Assembly (NCBI RefSeq): GCF_947179165.1
Contig: NC_077240.1
Span: 80,736,001 to 80,800,000 of the forward strand
Direction: 5' to 3'
DNA length: 64,000 nt
Source: Solanum dulcamara
Taxonomy: Eukaryota > Streptophyta > Magnoliopsida > Solanales > Solanaceae
Shown here: positions 1-12,581 of the stretch, in pieces
How the letters are laid out: each line of letters starts with the position of its first letter
Numbering within the stretch: position 1 is the first letter of the stretch
The notes under the pieces: model-generated
Told to the model about the DNA's origin: nothing
The model's database searches: none
The model's input: only the letters and a program-made list of their open reading frames with translations
Translations under genes and position numbers: made by a program

Positions 1-57
1 TTTAGTACTATCAATGTTGCTCTCAAAAAAGACATTAGCAATACATTGAGTTCTTAA
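1..57 (+). pseudogene. 3' end of an SDR gene cut by the window edge
   Basis: The first 57 bases read in frame 1 as 18 codons and a TAA stop. They match the last codons of SDR-3 and SDR-4: the FSTTNVALK tail of SDR-3 appears here as FSTINVALK, followed by nine further residues. The downstream sequence to about 320 also matches the 3' flank of SDR-3 (from about 15184). This is therefore the end of another plus-strand family member, convergent with SDR-1. Whether the whole gene is intact cannot be seen. Confidence 0.75.
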
Positions 58-130
58 ATATAATATTCATTTTGATTTGTTAGTGAAATTTCATCGTAAA
101 TCTGCTATTATGTAATGATGAAAGGAATCA

Positions 131-226
131 TTTTATGTGACACCGGTGAGATCATTATGTTTTTTTCTTAAGAAATTATTTTATGTGACACCGGTGAGAT
201 CATTATGTTTTTTTCTTTCCCATTGC
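131..226. repeat. 48-base tandem duplication in the SDR 3' flank
   Basis: A 48-base unit containing TGTGACACCGGTGAGATC occurs twice in direct succession (period 143 to 191). The matching flank of SDR-3 near 15285-15330 has only one diverged version, so the doubling is local. The rest of 58-522 shows no gene; it is the 3'-3' interval between two convergent SDR genes. Confidence 0.75.
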
Positions 227-522
227 GCCTTTACTTAATATTTCATAGTCTTATCTTTTTTTCCGATTGCTCCTTTACTCAATATTTCATAGCCTTGCTA
301 ATGATAACACATTTACTTCAAAAAAAGTAAAAAAGATATTTTTTTTAAACAGACTAAAAAATTGAAACAAAAGGAATATTAATTAACCAAAAGAAGAAAA
401 AAAAGTGCAGGTGTGTCACCAGATCTCAATTGTTATTGGATAACAAGACAACTTTCAAGAAGAAGAAAAAATATCAAATCCTCAACACATTATTAGAGAA
501 AACAAGAGTCCCAAAATCTTGT

Positions 523-2449
523 TTAAAAGCCACTAAGAATCTCTCTAATACACATCGGAAAAAGTGGATTAGTTTTGCTATAACCTCCATCAATCATTAA
601 GTTCAATCCACTTACATACTTAGACTCATCACTTGCCAAATAAACAGCAGCTCTAGCAACATCCTCTACCTCTAAGTTTGCTTCTTTCAAATTGGAAGAT
701 TTCATAAGTGCTTCATCAACTTTACTTTGATCAATTCCACCAAGAAAATTAGTCAACATTGGAGTAGCCACAACATGTGGTGTAATGCAATTTACTCTTA
801 TTCCATATTGTCCTAATTCCACGCACAAATTGTTCGCTAGCCCGATTACCGCGTGCTTGGACGAGGCGTAAGTGTGCGGGGACATCCCGGCTACAACGGC
901 TGTCACGCTCGCGGTGAAGAGAATGACGCCTTTTTTAGCTGGGATCATCACACGAGCCGCGTGTTTGGCGCCTAGGAAGGCGCCAAACACGTTGATGTCG
1001 AATACTTTTTTTAAGTTTTCGTAGTCCGTTGTAGTAATTCCTGAAGATATACTTCCTGTGATGCCTGTATTTAGAGGTGACGAAATTAGCTCATAAAAGT
1101 ATGACTTTTTTAAGCAGCTTATTTAGTAACTAGATCCATCTTGACACCTCGATAATTAAAAATAAGTCGTTGTTATGGAGTTTCAATTTTCACAAATATA
1201 ACTCCAAGACACCCATCAAGTTTCACCCGTGAAATTTGAAATTCATGATGGAGACTATTTTTTAAAATGGCCAGCTCTCTATTTCATCATTCTTGACACA
1301 CCCAAATTTAGTTCATGAATTGTTTTTGATTATGTATATAAATTGAAATATGAATTTTTTTGTCAAAATATTTAAACAATTTTTTTAATATGTAGCTATA
1401 ATAATAAAAAATTATTAATTTTATTTGATAATTTACTAAATTCTAACAAAAAGAAATAAATAAATTAAAACTCTGATAAAAGTTAAGCAGGTTGGACTAT
1501 TCATTATTTAGCCCGTCTTGACCCAACTCCATCTCATGCCGACAAATATTTGGGCAAAGTTGAATAACTACGTTCATTTTATCGATTCGATCCATTTAAA
1601 TTCATTCAAATTCAACTAAAATCGCTCATTTGACACACATACCTGCATTGTTGTACATTATGTCAATCTTCCCATGTTTTGACAGTGCAAAGTCTATGGC
1701 CTCCTCCACTTGTTTTTCATCGGTGACATCGCAATGGACGTACGAGATGTGTTCTAGGCCGATTTCATTGCAAAGTGAACAGCCAAGATTATCTTGAACA
1801 TCAAGAATTACAACTTTAGCACCATTTTCGATAAACAATTTTGCAGTGGTAGCACCAATTCCACTAGCACCTCCAGTAATAACTGCTACTTTACCATCTA
1901 GCCTGAAAATTTAAAAAATAGCAAAATGAAATGAGTCCAAAAAAATTAAAATAATAATAGAGAACTTTTAAAAAAAAAGACTAAATTATATTTATAGGAT
2001 GTTTGGCCAAGATTTTGAAAAACTAAAAATAAGGTATTTTACCAAACTTCTTAGTGAGAACACCAAATATTTTCTGAGTAGTAGCAAATAACGAGCAGAG
2101 ACGAAATCAAGATTTGAAGTTTATTGATTTGAAATTCTAGGTCGACTGAATTACTAAATTTTAAATTAATAATTTATGAATAGTCAACAGATTTCTTGGG
2201 ACAAATATAAAATTGTAACCAAAGTTATTGATTCAGTCGAACCCAAGATTAATATATTAGCTCTTCTCCTAGTACTTAGTAGCAAGAGCTATTTTTTAAA
2301 AAATAATCAGTATACAGAATTCTATACTCGATCTCATAGATACATATAGAATTATGTGAAAAACCGTATTTCGATGAAAGTTCTAATTAATGATCACTAA
2401 ATACATACCTTTTGGCTGATGTAGAGACTGAACTGGTATTGCTGGCCAT
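523..2449 (-). CDS. SDR-1: short-chain dehydrogenase/reductase, three exons, intact
   Basis: Exons are complement(2449-2409), (1902-1643) and (1064-523), 843 nt in all, giving 280 aa with no internal stop. All introns are GT-AG: the AAAAG|GTATGT donor follows exon 1 and TTTTCAG|GCTAGA precedes exon 2. Classical SDR marks are visible: the TGGASGIG cofactor loop near residue 23, an Asp at the end of strand beta-2 (VVILDVQD) that favours NAD(H), NNAG, a catalytic Ser in FTASV, and the TYASSK Tyr-x-x-x-Lys pair. Length and motifs fit the plant secoisolariciresinol/borneol/xanthoxin dehydrogenase-like group. These are soluble tetramers that oxidise alcohols with NAD; the substrate here is unknown. 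It has one more intron than its plus-strand neighbours. A TATATAAA box lies about 110 bases upstream of the ATG. Confidence 0.88.
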
Positions 2450-2556
2450 TTTTTGAAGACAAAATTCAAGAAAATAATGACTTCACAAATTAAAGTATTT
2501 TCTGAATCTCTGAGAGGTGTTGAATTCTATTGTCTTAGTTCCAATTTGGTTAAGCT

Positions 2557-2564
2557 TTATATAT
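2557..2564 (-). promoter_or_regulatory. Probable TATA box of SDR-1
   Basis: On the minus strand this reads TATATAAA, about 108 bases upstream of the SDR-1 ATG at 2449, which is a normal plant TATA-to-ATG distance. No other core element was identified. Confidence 0.5.
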
Positions 2565-2565
2565 A

Positions 2566-3400
2566 GTGTAAGAGTATACTATTTTTTAGAATAAAAAAAT
2601 AAAAATTCAAATACTAAATTTTTAAAAAAATACAAAAAAATTATTTGACTACTGATTATGAATTGAAAGTCCAAGTGGTCTTTCTTGGCTGCTAATTGTT
2701 TCTTCACTTTTTTTTCTTCTGTTTTGTTTATTGGTGTTGTATTATTAGAATATAGAAAAAATGTAGCACAGCACCTTCAAGGTCATAATAGGCAACTACA
2801 TATTTGAGGCTTGTAATTAAGTATTTTATTGTTGGCTTAAACTAATAATTTAATTTTAAGTTTGAAAATAACAAATGCTGGATTTGTTGGCTTTGATTGA
2901 CTAACACTTGATTCGAAGTGAATTGTATCGGGTCATATGAATTAATTTGGATTCATATTAATAAATAAATAATGTATAATTGTTATATATTTAATTTATT
3001 AATAAAAAGGAAGAGATACAATTTATTTGAAAAGTTATGTCCTTTGAAATGATAAAATGTTTCTTTTAAAGAAAAACAACGCATCCTTTCTTCAAAACAT
3101 AATTTAAAAAAAAACATGTGTCTTCCTTCTCCAATTCCTAAAAAGTTTCTCTGAAAATATCTTCTCTGAAAAATGTTGAAATATGGTGTATTTCAATTAT
3201 GTATGTGATTACACTTTCTGACTAATGAAACAAATTCAATGATCCTGCAAACTAAGTGTTTGATTAAATTCTTCATTATTTAATGTGGAGAATTGGGTTC
3301 TAATTCTAGTTACACTTTTTGATTTAACAAGCAAAATTTTTCATATGGAGGTCAAGGATTAGAATAGAAGATTAATTGATAGTGAAACATTGTTTAAATT
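2566..3400. other. AT-rich intergenic sequence, divergent promoter side
   Basis: This interval between SDR-1 and the LINE relic contains no supported gene. Short open frames here have low-complexity composition and no recognisable motif. Confidence 0.6.
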
Positions 3401-3649
3401 TTATTATCAATATTTTTATTATTATGTACTCTCCTTATTATCTTTTTTTAAAAATTTTATTAGTACATATTGTTTTCTTCGTTTTGATTATCGTAGTATG
3501 TGTTGTTGTTACTATTATTTTCTTCACTATACTTGACTTCTTTATTATTATATTTTCTTTTCATATTGTTTTCGATATGCTTTAGTTGAGCTGAGAGTCT
3601 ATCGAAAATAACATCTCTATCCCTCGCAAGATAAGGATAAATCTGTGTA
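3401..3649 (+). mobile_element. Decayed 3' tail of an RTE-type LINE
   Basis: The segment ends with TTGAGCTGAGAGTCTATCG, then an AACATCTCTATCCCTCGCAAG-like stretch. This is a diverged version of the 3' end of the LINE at 33187-36480, whose minus-strand tail contains GAGCCGAGGGTCTTTCGG. The T-rich body resembles the same 3' UTR. The relic is 5'-truncated and appears interrupted at 3650 by a hAT-type MITE. Confidence 0.55.
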
Positions 3650-3810
3650 TAGGGGTGTACATGGACCAGATTGGTTCGGATTTTTTAAATACTAAATTAA
3701 ATAATTTGTGTCGGGTTTTTAAATTTATAAACCAAATCAAACTTATAAAATTCGAATTTTTCGACCTCAAATTTTTTTAGTTTTTTTCGAATTTCTCAGG
3801 TTTTCAAAAT
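3650..3810 (+). mobile_element. Diverged partial copy of the hAT-type MITE
   Basis: It begins TAGGGGTGTACATGGACC, the same terminus as the intact copies at 5075-5743 and 15437-16102. It continues through a recognisable but mutated GTTCGGATTTTTTAAA region and fades after about 160 bases. The far end could not be located. From 3811 to 4800 the sequence is AT-rich with no gene seen. Confidence 0.6.
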
Positions 3811-4804
3811 TTTCCAGTAAAGTATTCATACAAACATATAATTAGCTTGTGTTTCAATCATTTTTTTAGTCCTTTCTAAATTTTTAACGAATAATATAAA
3901 TAAACTTTTTCTCAAAATTCGATCGCATTAAGCCTTTCTCTTTATACCATAAAGCCATCATATATTTCTTTCGTTGCTGGTCTTTACTTTGATGATTCAA
4001 TTAATAATTAGATATGTTTGATAATGAAGCAATGTGAATACAACAAAATGCTATTAACAAGAAATTTAATAGCACTTTCGATCTCTTATTTATCGATGAA
4101 TTTTAATTTTAGTTCTTGTAATATACTTAATGACTTGGTATATTTATTATTTAATTAGTTAGTTTTTTATGGAAGAAATATATTATATTTTTTCTCAGAT
4201 AATATATTTATTATTTAATTAATTAGTTTTTCTATGGAAGAAATATATTATATTTAAACTATTATATTTTTTCTCAGATATAAAATTACAGTACAAGCTT
4301 AACATAACACATGTATAAATAATTGTGAAACAATTAATAATTGACAATATAATATTCACAAGCAAATAAATCAAAAATACACATTTCAAGCAATTAAAAA
4401 TTAAATAATACGTAATTAAATATCATAAGGTCTAAAAAATAGAATATCAATAATTGAGAAATCAAAAATGCTATATATATATATATTTGAAAGTCAAATT
4501 AGTCTTATATTAGTCACATGGAGCTATAGTTCAAGAACGTAATTAACTAGCTAGTAGACTGATTAGTAAATCCGAAGTTTAAAAAATCGTCCTAATTAAC
4601 TAACTGAATTAGTCCTTTTTCCTTCTACTCTATAATTGTATCTAAATAGCTACATTATATAGTGTGCAGGAAAGTTTGGCAGCTCATAAATAAAAGCTGA
4701 CTAAATCACTAAATTATTTCCCATTATTTAAGAGGAACTCTACATTAGTTTTCTAAATTATTTCTACATTAGTTAGTTTACCATGCTTAAGTGATTATTT
4801 GCCC

Positions 4805-4812
4805 TATAAATA
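4805..4812 (+). promoter_or_regulatory. Probable TATA box of SDR-2
   Basis: CCTATAAATAC lies 57-64 bases before the SDR-2 ATG at 4869, in good position for a plant TATA box. Confidence 0.6.
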
Positions 4813-4868
4813 CTCGATACCAAAATTTATTATGGCATCACAAAAATACAAAGGCATCTAAAAGTAAA

Positions 4869-6694
4869 ATGGATAAGAGTTCATGTGTATTTGCTCCAAA
4901 TCGAAGGTACAAATCTTTCTTTCATCCTTTTTTTTGGGGTTAAAATAATCTAGTAGTATTTTTTTTTTTACCATCATTAACTAAGCTTAGAATAATTAAG
5001 TAATTAAAAATTGTTTGGATGAGATGATTATATATTTTAAAATGATATCAGAGTAGAGTAGATAGAGATTAATTTAGGGCTGTACAGGACAAACCGATAA
5101 ACCGCACCAAACCGACAAACCGAACCAAACCGGAAAAAAAACCCAACTAGTGGTTTGGTTTGACTTGGTTTGGTGTTTGAAAAAAAAACCCGACCATTAT
5201 AGGGTTGGTTTGGTTTTAACTAAAAAAAGTCAAACCGAACTCAAACCAACCCGATTATAGATATACTACTTTTAAATTATGTTATACATAAAAATATTTA
5301 TTAAAATGTAATTTATTAATATTTTTTAAAATTTTTTCATAATTTTTGTTTTCTTTCTTACATTTAGATTTGGACTTGAGTAGCCCATCTAAATAATATA
5401 CAAAAAAAATTTATCTTATAAAGTTATATTATAAAGTTAAAACTTCAAACAGTGTTGTGCCTCCATCTTATATGTTGATATTTTGTACTAGAACTCTTTT
5501 TAAGAAGCACTGCTCTGTGCTTTTTATTAGATACTATGAGAAACCCAAAAAAACCCGAAAAAAACCAAAAAAAAACCGAGAAACCCGAAAAATCCGAAAA
5601 AACCCAAAAAACCCTAGAAAAATTGATATCGAAAAACCCGACTTTTATTGGTTTGGTTTGGTTTATAGATTTAATAACCCGACACAAATGGTTTGGTTTG
5701 GTTTGTAAAAAATCCGAACCAACCCGGTCCATGTACACCCCTAGAGATTATGTTCAAATTTCAAAAAAAGCTTTATTGGAATTTTCTTTTGTGCAAAGGT
5801 ACATATAACTACAGGTAAGAATTATGATAAGTCACACTAGTCATGTAAAAATACATTTGCACTAGTTATATCAGTGCATGTAAGTTAAATCTCAAAAATT
5901 GATGTTTCAGGTTGGAGGGAAAAGTGGCTATAATCACCGGTGGTGCAAGTGGTATCGGAGCGACTGCAGTCCAAGTCTTCATTGAGAATGGTGCAAAAGT
6001 CATCATCGCGGATATTCAAGATCCAGAGGGTGAAGTAATCGCGACCAAGCTAGGCGAAAACGCCCATTACATTCATTGTGATGTCTCAAAAGAAGACGAT
6101 ATGAAAAATTTGATCGACTCTACAATTTCAAAATTCGGTCATCTTGACATAATGTACAACAATGCTGGCATCTACGACACGACAATAAAAAGCATCATGG
6201 ACACGGAAATCGTTGATCTAGAGCGTAAAATCGCAGTGAATTTAACTGGATCTTTTTTGGGTGCGAAATACGCTGCCAAAGCAATGGTACCTCGTAAAAA
6301 AGGGTGCATTTTGTTCACAGCAAGTTGTTGCACAAAAGTGGCTGGAATTGCATCATACACTTATGTTGCATCAAAATATGGAATTGAAGGATTGTGCAAG
6401 AATTTGGCTGTTGAATTAGGGTTACATGGTATAAGAGTAAATTGCATTTCTCCTTTTGCTATATTGTCAAATACAAGTAAATTTGGTAATGAAATTGAAG
6501 CAATATATGAAGGAATGATGGATTCTATAGGGAATTTAAAAGGGGTTCCTCATAACAAAGAAGATGTAGCAAATGCTGCTGTTTTTCTTGCTAGTGATGA
6601 AGCAAAGTACTTAAGTGGACATAATCTTGTAATTGATGGAGGGTTTAGTGTTGTCAACCCTAGCTTTCTCAAGATTACAGGACAATATCAATAA
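4869..6694 (+). CDS. SDR-2: short-chain dehydrogenase/reductase, two exons, intact
   Basis: Exons 4869-4906 and 5911-6694 (38 + 784 nt) encode 273 aa without interruption. The donor is CGAAG|GTACAA and the acceptor TTTCAG|GTTGGA. The N-terminus (MDKSSCVFAPNRR) differs from the other copies. Motifs present are [14 protein letters not shown] (acidic residue for NAD binding), NNAG, the Ser of FTASCC, and YVASK for the catalytic Tyr/Lys. The C-terminal DEAKYLSGHNLVIDGGFS is the usual SDR tail. The 1,004-base intron holds a complete hAT-type MITE. The Copia element begins 132 bases after the stop, so the 3' UTR or terminator may be altered. The reaction is inferred to be NAD-dependent alcohol oxidation; substrate unknown. 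Confidence 0.88.
5075..5743 (-). mobile_element. hAT-type MITE, copy A, inside the SDR-2 intron
   Basis: This 669-base element starts TAGGGCTGTACA and ends TGTACACCCCTA, 12-base terminal inverted repeats with one mismatch. It is rich in AACCAAACC/GGTTTGGTTTGG runs and carries no transposase. It is the same element as 15437-16102 in reverse orientation. Its target duplication is degenerate (GAGATTA on both sides, slightly offset). hAT assignment rests on the terminus and on the clean 8-base duplication of copy B. Confidence 0.8.
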
Positions 6695-6825
6695 GTGTAA
6701 TTTAGAAATATGATAATTAAGAATAAAGGAAAAAGGGAATTCAGAAAACTCGAATTATTAGTTTATCATGGTCTACTTAGACATGACTTTACTATATATT
6801 GGATTAGTTTAATTTTCAAGATGAC

Positions 6826-7110
6826 TGTTATGAATTAACTAACTTGACAATTTTATAAATGAAGAAGAACAAAAGAATATGTATATAGAAAGTATTAATA
6901 GAGAGAGTAGTAATATAGAGAGAGTAATAGTAATTCTTTCTTTTATGTGTTTGTGTATTTTACATTGAAGTTTAAGGCTATATTTATAGCCATATTTACA
7001 AGTGGAGGAAAATATTAATGGGCATTTTACCCACTTAAAAAGTAAATGGACTATCCACCATTTTAAGTGGACAACCATTTTACTTGGTTGATATTACTTG
7101 GTTGATAATA
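6826..7110 (-). repeat. 3' LTR of the Copia element
   Basis: 285 bases, starting TGTTATGAATT and ending GATAATA on the plus strand. It differs from the other LTR at a single site: T at 6860 against G at 12616. The terminal dinucleotides are TG...TA rather than TG...CA in this orientation. Confidence 0.93.
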
Positions 7111-7327
7111 CTCCCCCTTGGATGTCCACGAGAAATGTGCCTCGTTAAAACCTTATTAGGAAAAACCCAGTGGAAAAAAACCTAATGAAGGAAAAAGAGT
7201 ACACATATCTGATAATACGCCTTGAGTGCTGCCTCATTAAAAACCTTATCAGGAAAACCCAGTGGGACAAAACCTTGACTAAGGGAAAAAGAGTACAGCG
7301 CGTATTTTGCTCCCCCTGATGAAAATA

Positions 7328-10300
7328 TCACTTAATATCTCGAAGACGACGCATTCCAATTTTGTATCTCATTTTCTCAAAGGTTGAAGTTGGCAATGCT
7401 TTGGTGAACATATCCGCCAAATTGTCACTTGAACGAATTTGTTGGACATCTATTTCACCCTTCTTTTGAAGATCATGAGTGAAAAAGAATTTTGGTGAAA
7501 TATGTTTTGTTCTGTCTCCTTTGATGTATCCTCCCTTCAGTTGAGCTATACATGCAGCATTGTCTTCATACAATATTGTTGGAGCGTCTTTTGTCAAAGA
7601 AAGACCACATGTTTCTTGAATGTGTTCAGTTATTGATCTTAACCAAACACATTCTCGACTTGCTTCATGAATGGCTATTATCTCTGCATGATTTGAGGAA
7701 GTGGCAACCATAGTTTGCTTTGTTGAATGCCATGATATAGCTGTACCACCACATGTAAATAAATAGCCTGTTTGCGATCGACCTTTATGGGGATCAGATA
7801 AATATTCCGCATCTGCATAACCAATCAATTGTGACGTGGAATCATTTGAGTAAAACAATCCCATATCAATGGTACCTCGAAGGTATCTGAATATATGCTT
7901 AATTCCATTCCAGTGTCTGCGTGTTGGTGAAGAACTAAATCTTGCTAACAAGTTTACTGAGAAAGCTATATCTGGTCTAGAATTGTTGGCAAGATACATT
8001 AATGCACCAATTGCACTAAGGTATGGTATTTCAGCACCAATAAGCTCTTCATCATTTTCATAAGGCCGAAACGGATCTGTATTAATATCAAGAGATCTCA
8101 CAACCATTGGAGTACTCAATGGGTGTGCTTTATCCATATAAAATCTCTTTAAAATATTTTCAGTATATGTTGACTGATGGACAAATATCCCATTTGTAAA
8201 ATGTTCAATTTGTAGACCAAGACAAAATTTTGTCTTTCCAAGATCTTTCATTTCAAACTCCTTTCTCAGGCATTTTACTGCCTTTGAAAGTTCTTCTGGA
8301 GTTCCAATAATATTTAAATCATCAACATATACTGCTATTATGACAAATTCAGATCCAGACCTTCTCATAAAGACACAAGGGCAAATTGGATCATTTTTAT
8401 ATCCTTCTTTTAGCAAATATTCGCTAAGACGATTGTACCACATTCGCCCTGATTGTTTCAACCCGTACAAGGATTTTTGAAGTTTTATTGAGCAATTTTC
8501 TCGAGAATCCTTGTATGCTTCAGGCACTTTGAACCCTTCGGGAATTTTCATAAAAATGTCGTGGTCCAATGAGCCATATAAATAGGCAGTGACCACGTCC
8601 ATTAACTGCATTTCAAGCTTTTCATGAACTGCCAAATTCATTAGATACCTGAAAGTAATTGCATCCACCACAGGGGAATATGTTTCCATATAGTCAATGC
8701 TAGGTCTTTGCGAAAAACCTTGGGCTACAAGTCGTGCTTTATATCTTACGACTTCACCCTTTTCATTTCGTTTACGCACAAAAACCCATTTGTGCCCTAC
8801 TGGCTTGACACCTTCAGGTGTTCGAACTATTGATCCGAAAACTTCACGTTTTTCAAGTGAAGTTAACTCTGCTTGAATTGCATCCTTCCATCTTGGCCAA
8901 TCATTTCTCTGTCTGCATTCATCGACAGATTTTGGTTCAAGATCCTTATCTTGTTGCATTATTTCAATGGCAACATTATAAGCAAAAATATTATCGACCA
9001 CAATATTATTTCGGTTCCACCGTTTTCCTGTCGACACATAACTTATTGAGATTTCTTCATTCTCATTATTTTCAGGTACTTGGACCTCCTCGGTGGTATC
9101 ACCATTTGTTGTGTCTCTGGGCTCTTCTTGAGCACTCGCCTCCAAATTATGATCATCTTGATCATTCATTCCTTTCCTTTTTCGAGGATTTTTATCTTTG
9201 GAACCAAATGGTCTTCCACGTTTTCAGCGTGGTCTAGATTCATTTGCCTGAATAAGTTGTCCTACCGGGACATCAACTCGAACTTGAGCATTAGCAGCTG
9301 GGATATGCGATTTAGTAACCCGTGGAAGGTTAGTAAATGCATCCGGCAGTTGATTTGCAATATTCTGCAAATAAATCATCTTTTGAACTTCTTGCTCACA
9401 TTGATTTGTTCGAGGATCTAAATGAGATAGTGACAATGAATTCCAATCTATCTCATTTTTCATCTGCTTATGTTCTCCCCCTAATGTTGGGTATACTGAT
9501 TCATCAAAATGACAATCAGCAAATCTTGCCGTAAATAAATCTCCAGTCATAGGTTCCAGATATTTTATAATAGAAGGAGATTCATACCCAACATATATTC
9601 CCAACCTTCTTTGGGGACCCATCTTTGTGCGATGTGGTGGAGCAATTGGGACATATACCGCACACCCAAATATTCTAAGATGGGATATATTTGGCTCCCT
9701 TCCAAACGCCAACTGTAATGGGGAAAATTCATGATAATTTGTTGGCCTTACGCGCACAAGTGCTGCTGCATGCAAAATAGCATGCCCCCATACTGAAATA
9801 GGAAGTTTTGTCCTCATTAGCAATGGTCTAGCTATCCATTGGAGGCGTTTAATCAATGATTCCGCTAGACCATTTTGTGTATGTACATGAGCGACCGGAT
9901 GCTCAACTTTTATTCCAATCGACATACAATAATCATTAAATGATTGAGATGTGAACTCACCAGCATTATCAAGACGAATTGTCTTTATTGCATAATCTGG
10001 AAATTATTCTCTTAACCTTATAATTTGAGCTAACAATCTCGCAAAAGCCATGTTGCGAGTTGATAATAAGCACACATGTGATCATCTTGTAGATGCATCT
10101 ATCAAGACCATATAATATTTAAATGGTCCACATGAAGGGTGAATTGGCCCACATATATCACCCTGTATACGTTCCAGAAACGCAGGGGATTCAATCCCAA
10201 CCTTAGTTGCTGATGGTTTGATAATCAGTTTTCCTTGGGAACAAGCAACACAAGAGAATTCCTTAGATTGAAGAATTTTCTGATTCTTCAAAGTGTGCCC

Positions 10301-10807
10301 ATGTGAATTCTCAATAATTCTGCGCATCATATTATAACCGGGATGGCCCAACCGGTCATGCCAAATGATAAAATCATCAGAATTAGTAAACCTTTTGTTT
10401 ACAATGGCATGTGATTCAACAGTACCAATATTTGTATGGTACAACCCAGAAGAAAGTGCAAGTAATTTTTCGTGCACAATTTTCTTCTCCATATTTATTG
10501 TAGTAATATAAAGGTATTCAACCTTTCCTTCATTTGCAGTCTCAATATGATAGCCATTTTGGCGAATAACCTTGAAACTTAACAAGTTTCTTTGAGACTT
10601 ACTACAATATAATGCATTATCAATTACCAATATCGTTCCTCCAGGTAGTAATAAGGTTGCTTTTCCAGAGCCTTCAATTAATTTTGTACTACCAGATATT
10701 GTATTGACATAGTCCTTTTTCATAATCAAATGACAAAAATATTTCTTTTCTTTTAATATCGTATGAGTTGTGGCACTATCCAAAATGCACATATCTCCAT
10801 TATTCAT
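7328..10807 (-). pseudogene. pol: Copia pol: protease, integrase, reverse transcriptase, RNase H; three in-frame stops
   Basis: One reading frame of 1,160 codons runs from 10807 to 7328 with stops at 10082-10084 (TGA), 10004-10006 (TAA) and 9224-9226 (TGA). In order it shows a DSATT protease site near its start, a WHDRLGHPGYN...CVACSQGK zinc-binding integrase N-terminus, an integrase core ending near HTQNGLAESL, the VYVDDL reverse-transcriptase box, and an RNase H-like end with EDNAACI. The three stops are single-base changes from sense codons, and the frame is otherwise undamaged. No restored product is given. Confidence 0.9.
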
Positions 10808-11421
10808 CTTGAATCCAATTGAAGACTGATAAATTTATTTATCTTCATAAAATAAAAATACATTGTAAGAAATAAAATAAGTAACAATTTTGCTAGAAAA
10901 ACATAAGTCCCTTTTTTTTTAAAGTTAAATTATGGTAATTTAGAATTTAAAAAATTATATGATTCAATTATGATGAATGTTACAATAATTTAGTTTATGG
11001 AATTATATACTTATTAACCTTAAATAAATATTATACACAAGTATTAAAAACAAATATAAAATATTATAAAACATTAATATAATATTATTCATCATGTATA
11101 GATAATTTGTTTATTGACAAAAATAATACAATCATTATATATTATTAATGTCTAAAACATTAACAAGAATAAATAGTTATTATAATGACATTAAATAAGG
11201 CGAATATTATTTTTAGTAACAATATGATATTAAGATTAAATAATAACACACTAATAGTAATTAATTACAACATTGTAAAATAGCACAATGTAATAAATAA
11301 TATACAATTATCATAAAAATGTAACCTTGATTATTATTATTTTTTTTCTTCAAATACATAAACGTAAAAACACAATAATTCGAAGTACATGATAACATAT
11401 TGAAAAACATGAAATTAAACA
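10808..11421 (-). other. AT-rich spacer between Copia gag and pol
   Basis: About 610 bases of strongly AT-rich sequence separate the gag stop from the first Met of pol. No coding frame or motif was recognised. It is part of the element's internal region, not host sequence, because both LTRs bracket it. Confidence 0.7.
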
Positions 11422-12468
11422 TCAATTAAGATCCTTAAAAAAATCTTCAACCTCCAAATGAGTAATATCATTGAGGTCATTAAAATCATCATCCCTTAAG
11501 GCCATATTTGCTTCAATATTATCATTATTCAAAGGCCTTGCCTCAACATTATTTTCGAACGCCAAGTGTGACTCTATCCGAGCATTAGAAGAAGAGGCAC
11601 CACCTCTATTTGCCTTTCTTTTAAAAGAATTTTGATAAAGTCTTACAAAATGCTCAGGCGTCCGACATTCATTTTTTCAGTGGCCTTTCATGCCACAACG
11701 ATGACAGTTACTTTTTGAAGGGCCATTTTGAGAACTGATATTGTTCTCCCTTTTATGTTGACCACCACCACGACGATTATTATATCGTCCTCTGCCATTG
11801 CCACGCACATTATTGTGACCTTGATATTTATTATGTCTTCTTTCAGACTGGCCATGTGCTTTTACCATATTTGCCTCCGGTAACGGAGCAGTTCCAGTGG
11901 GACGGGCTTCATGATTTTTCATTAAAAGGGCATTATGTTGTTCAGCCACCAGAAAGCATGATATCAATTCAGAGTATTTTTTAAAACCCTTTTCACGGTA
12001 TTGCTGCTGTAATATTACATTAGAGGCATGAAAAGTAGTTAGTGTCTTTTCTAACATATCCTCATCATTTATATTTTTCCCACATAATTTTAATTGGGAA
12101 GTTATTCTAAATACAGCAGAATTATACTCAATTACGGTTTTAAAATCTTGAAACCGTAAGTGCATTCACTTATAACGAGCCCTTGGCAATACCGTTGCCC
12201 TGAGGTGGTCATACCTCCCTTTTAAGTCTTTCCACAATTCAAGTGGATCTTTCACTGTCAAGTATTCCATTTTTAGGCTTTCATCTAGATGATGACGAAG
12301 GAAAATCATAGCCTTTGCTTTATCCTGACTTGATGCTGTATTTCCTTCAATTATAGCATCACCAAGACCCTTAGCGGTAAGGTGAATTTCAGCATCAAGT
12401 ACCCATGACAAATAATTTTTACCAGAAATATCAAGTGCCACAAATTCCAATTTTGACAAGTTTGACAT
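11422..12468 (-). pseudogene. gag: Copia gag (capsid/nucleocapsid); two in-frame stops
   Basis: A frame of 349 codons including the terminator begins at the ATG at 12468 (MSNLSKLEFVALDISGKNY), typical of plant Copia Gag, and ends at TGA 11422-11424. Internal TGA codons lie at 12166-12168 and 11677-11679. The second falls right after CHRCGMKGH of the zinc knuckle, where related elements have Trp. Downstream the frame stays open through an acidic tail ending EDFFKDLN. No restored sequence is given. Confidence 0.88.
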
Positions 12469-12581
12469 GATGAAAATTAATTTGAAAGTAACAAAGATAA
12501 CTTAAAAATTAAATTTCTTTAGTAGATATACCTGATATAGAAGTTAATTTTCTGAAAAATTAGAGCTTCGTGCTAATAACG

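Noticed and set aside
3376..3585. 69-codon frame rich in Ile, Phe and Val
   Set aside because: It lies in a T-rich LINE tail relic; composition alone gives the hydrophobic translation.
5445..5808. Three overlapping frames on both strands
   Set aside because: They are produced by the GGTTTGG/AACCC arms of the hAT-type MITE, and the same frame recurs in copy B at 15442.
6839..7078. 79-codon minus-strand frame, repeated at 12595-12834
   Set aside because: It lies inside the LTRs and is identical in both because they are LTRs; no protein support.
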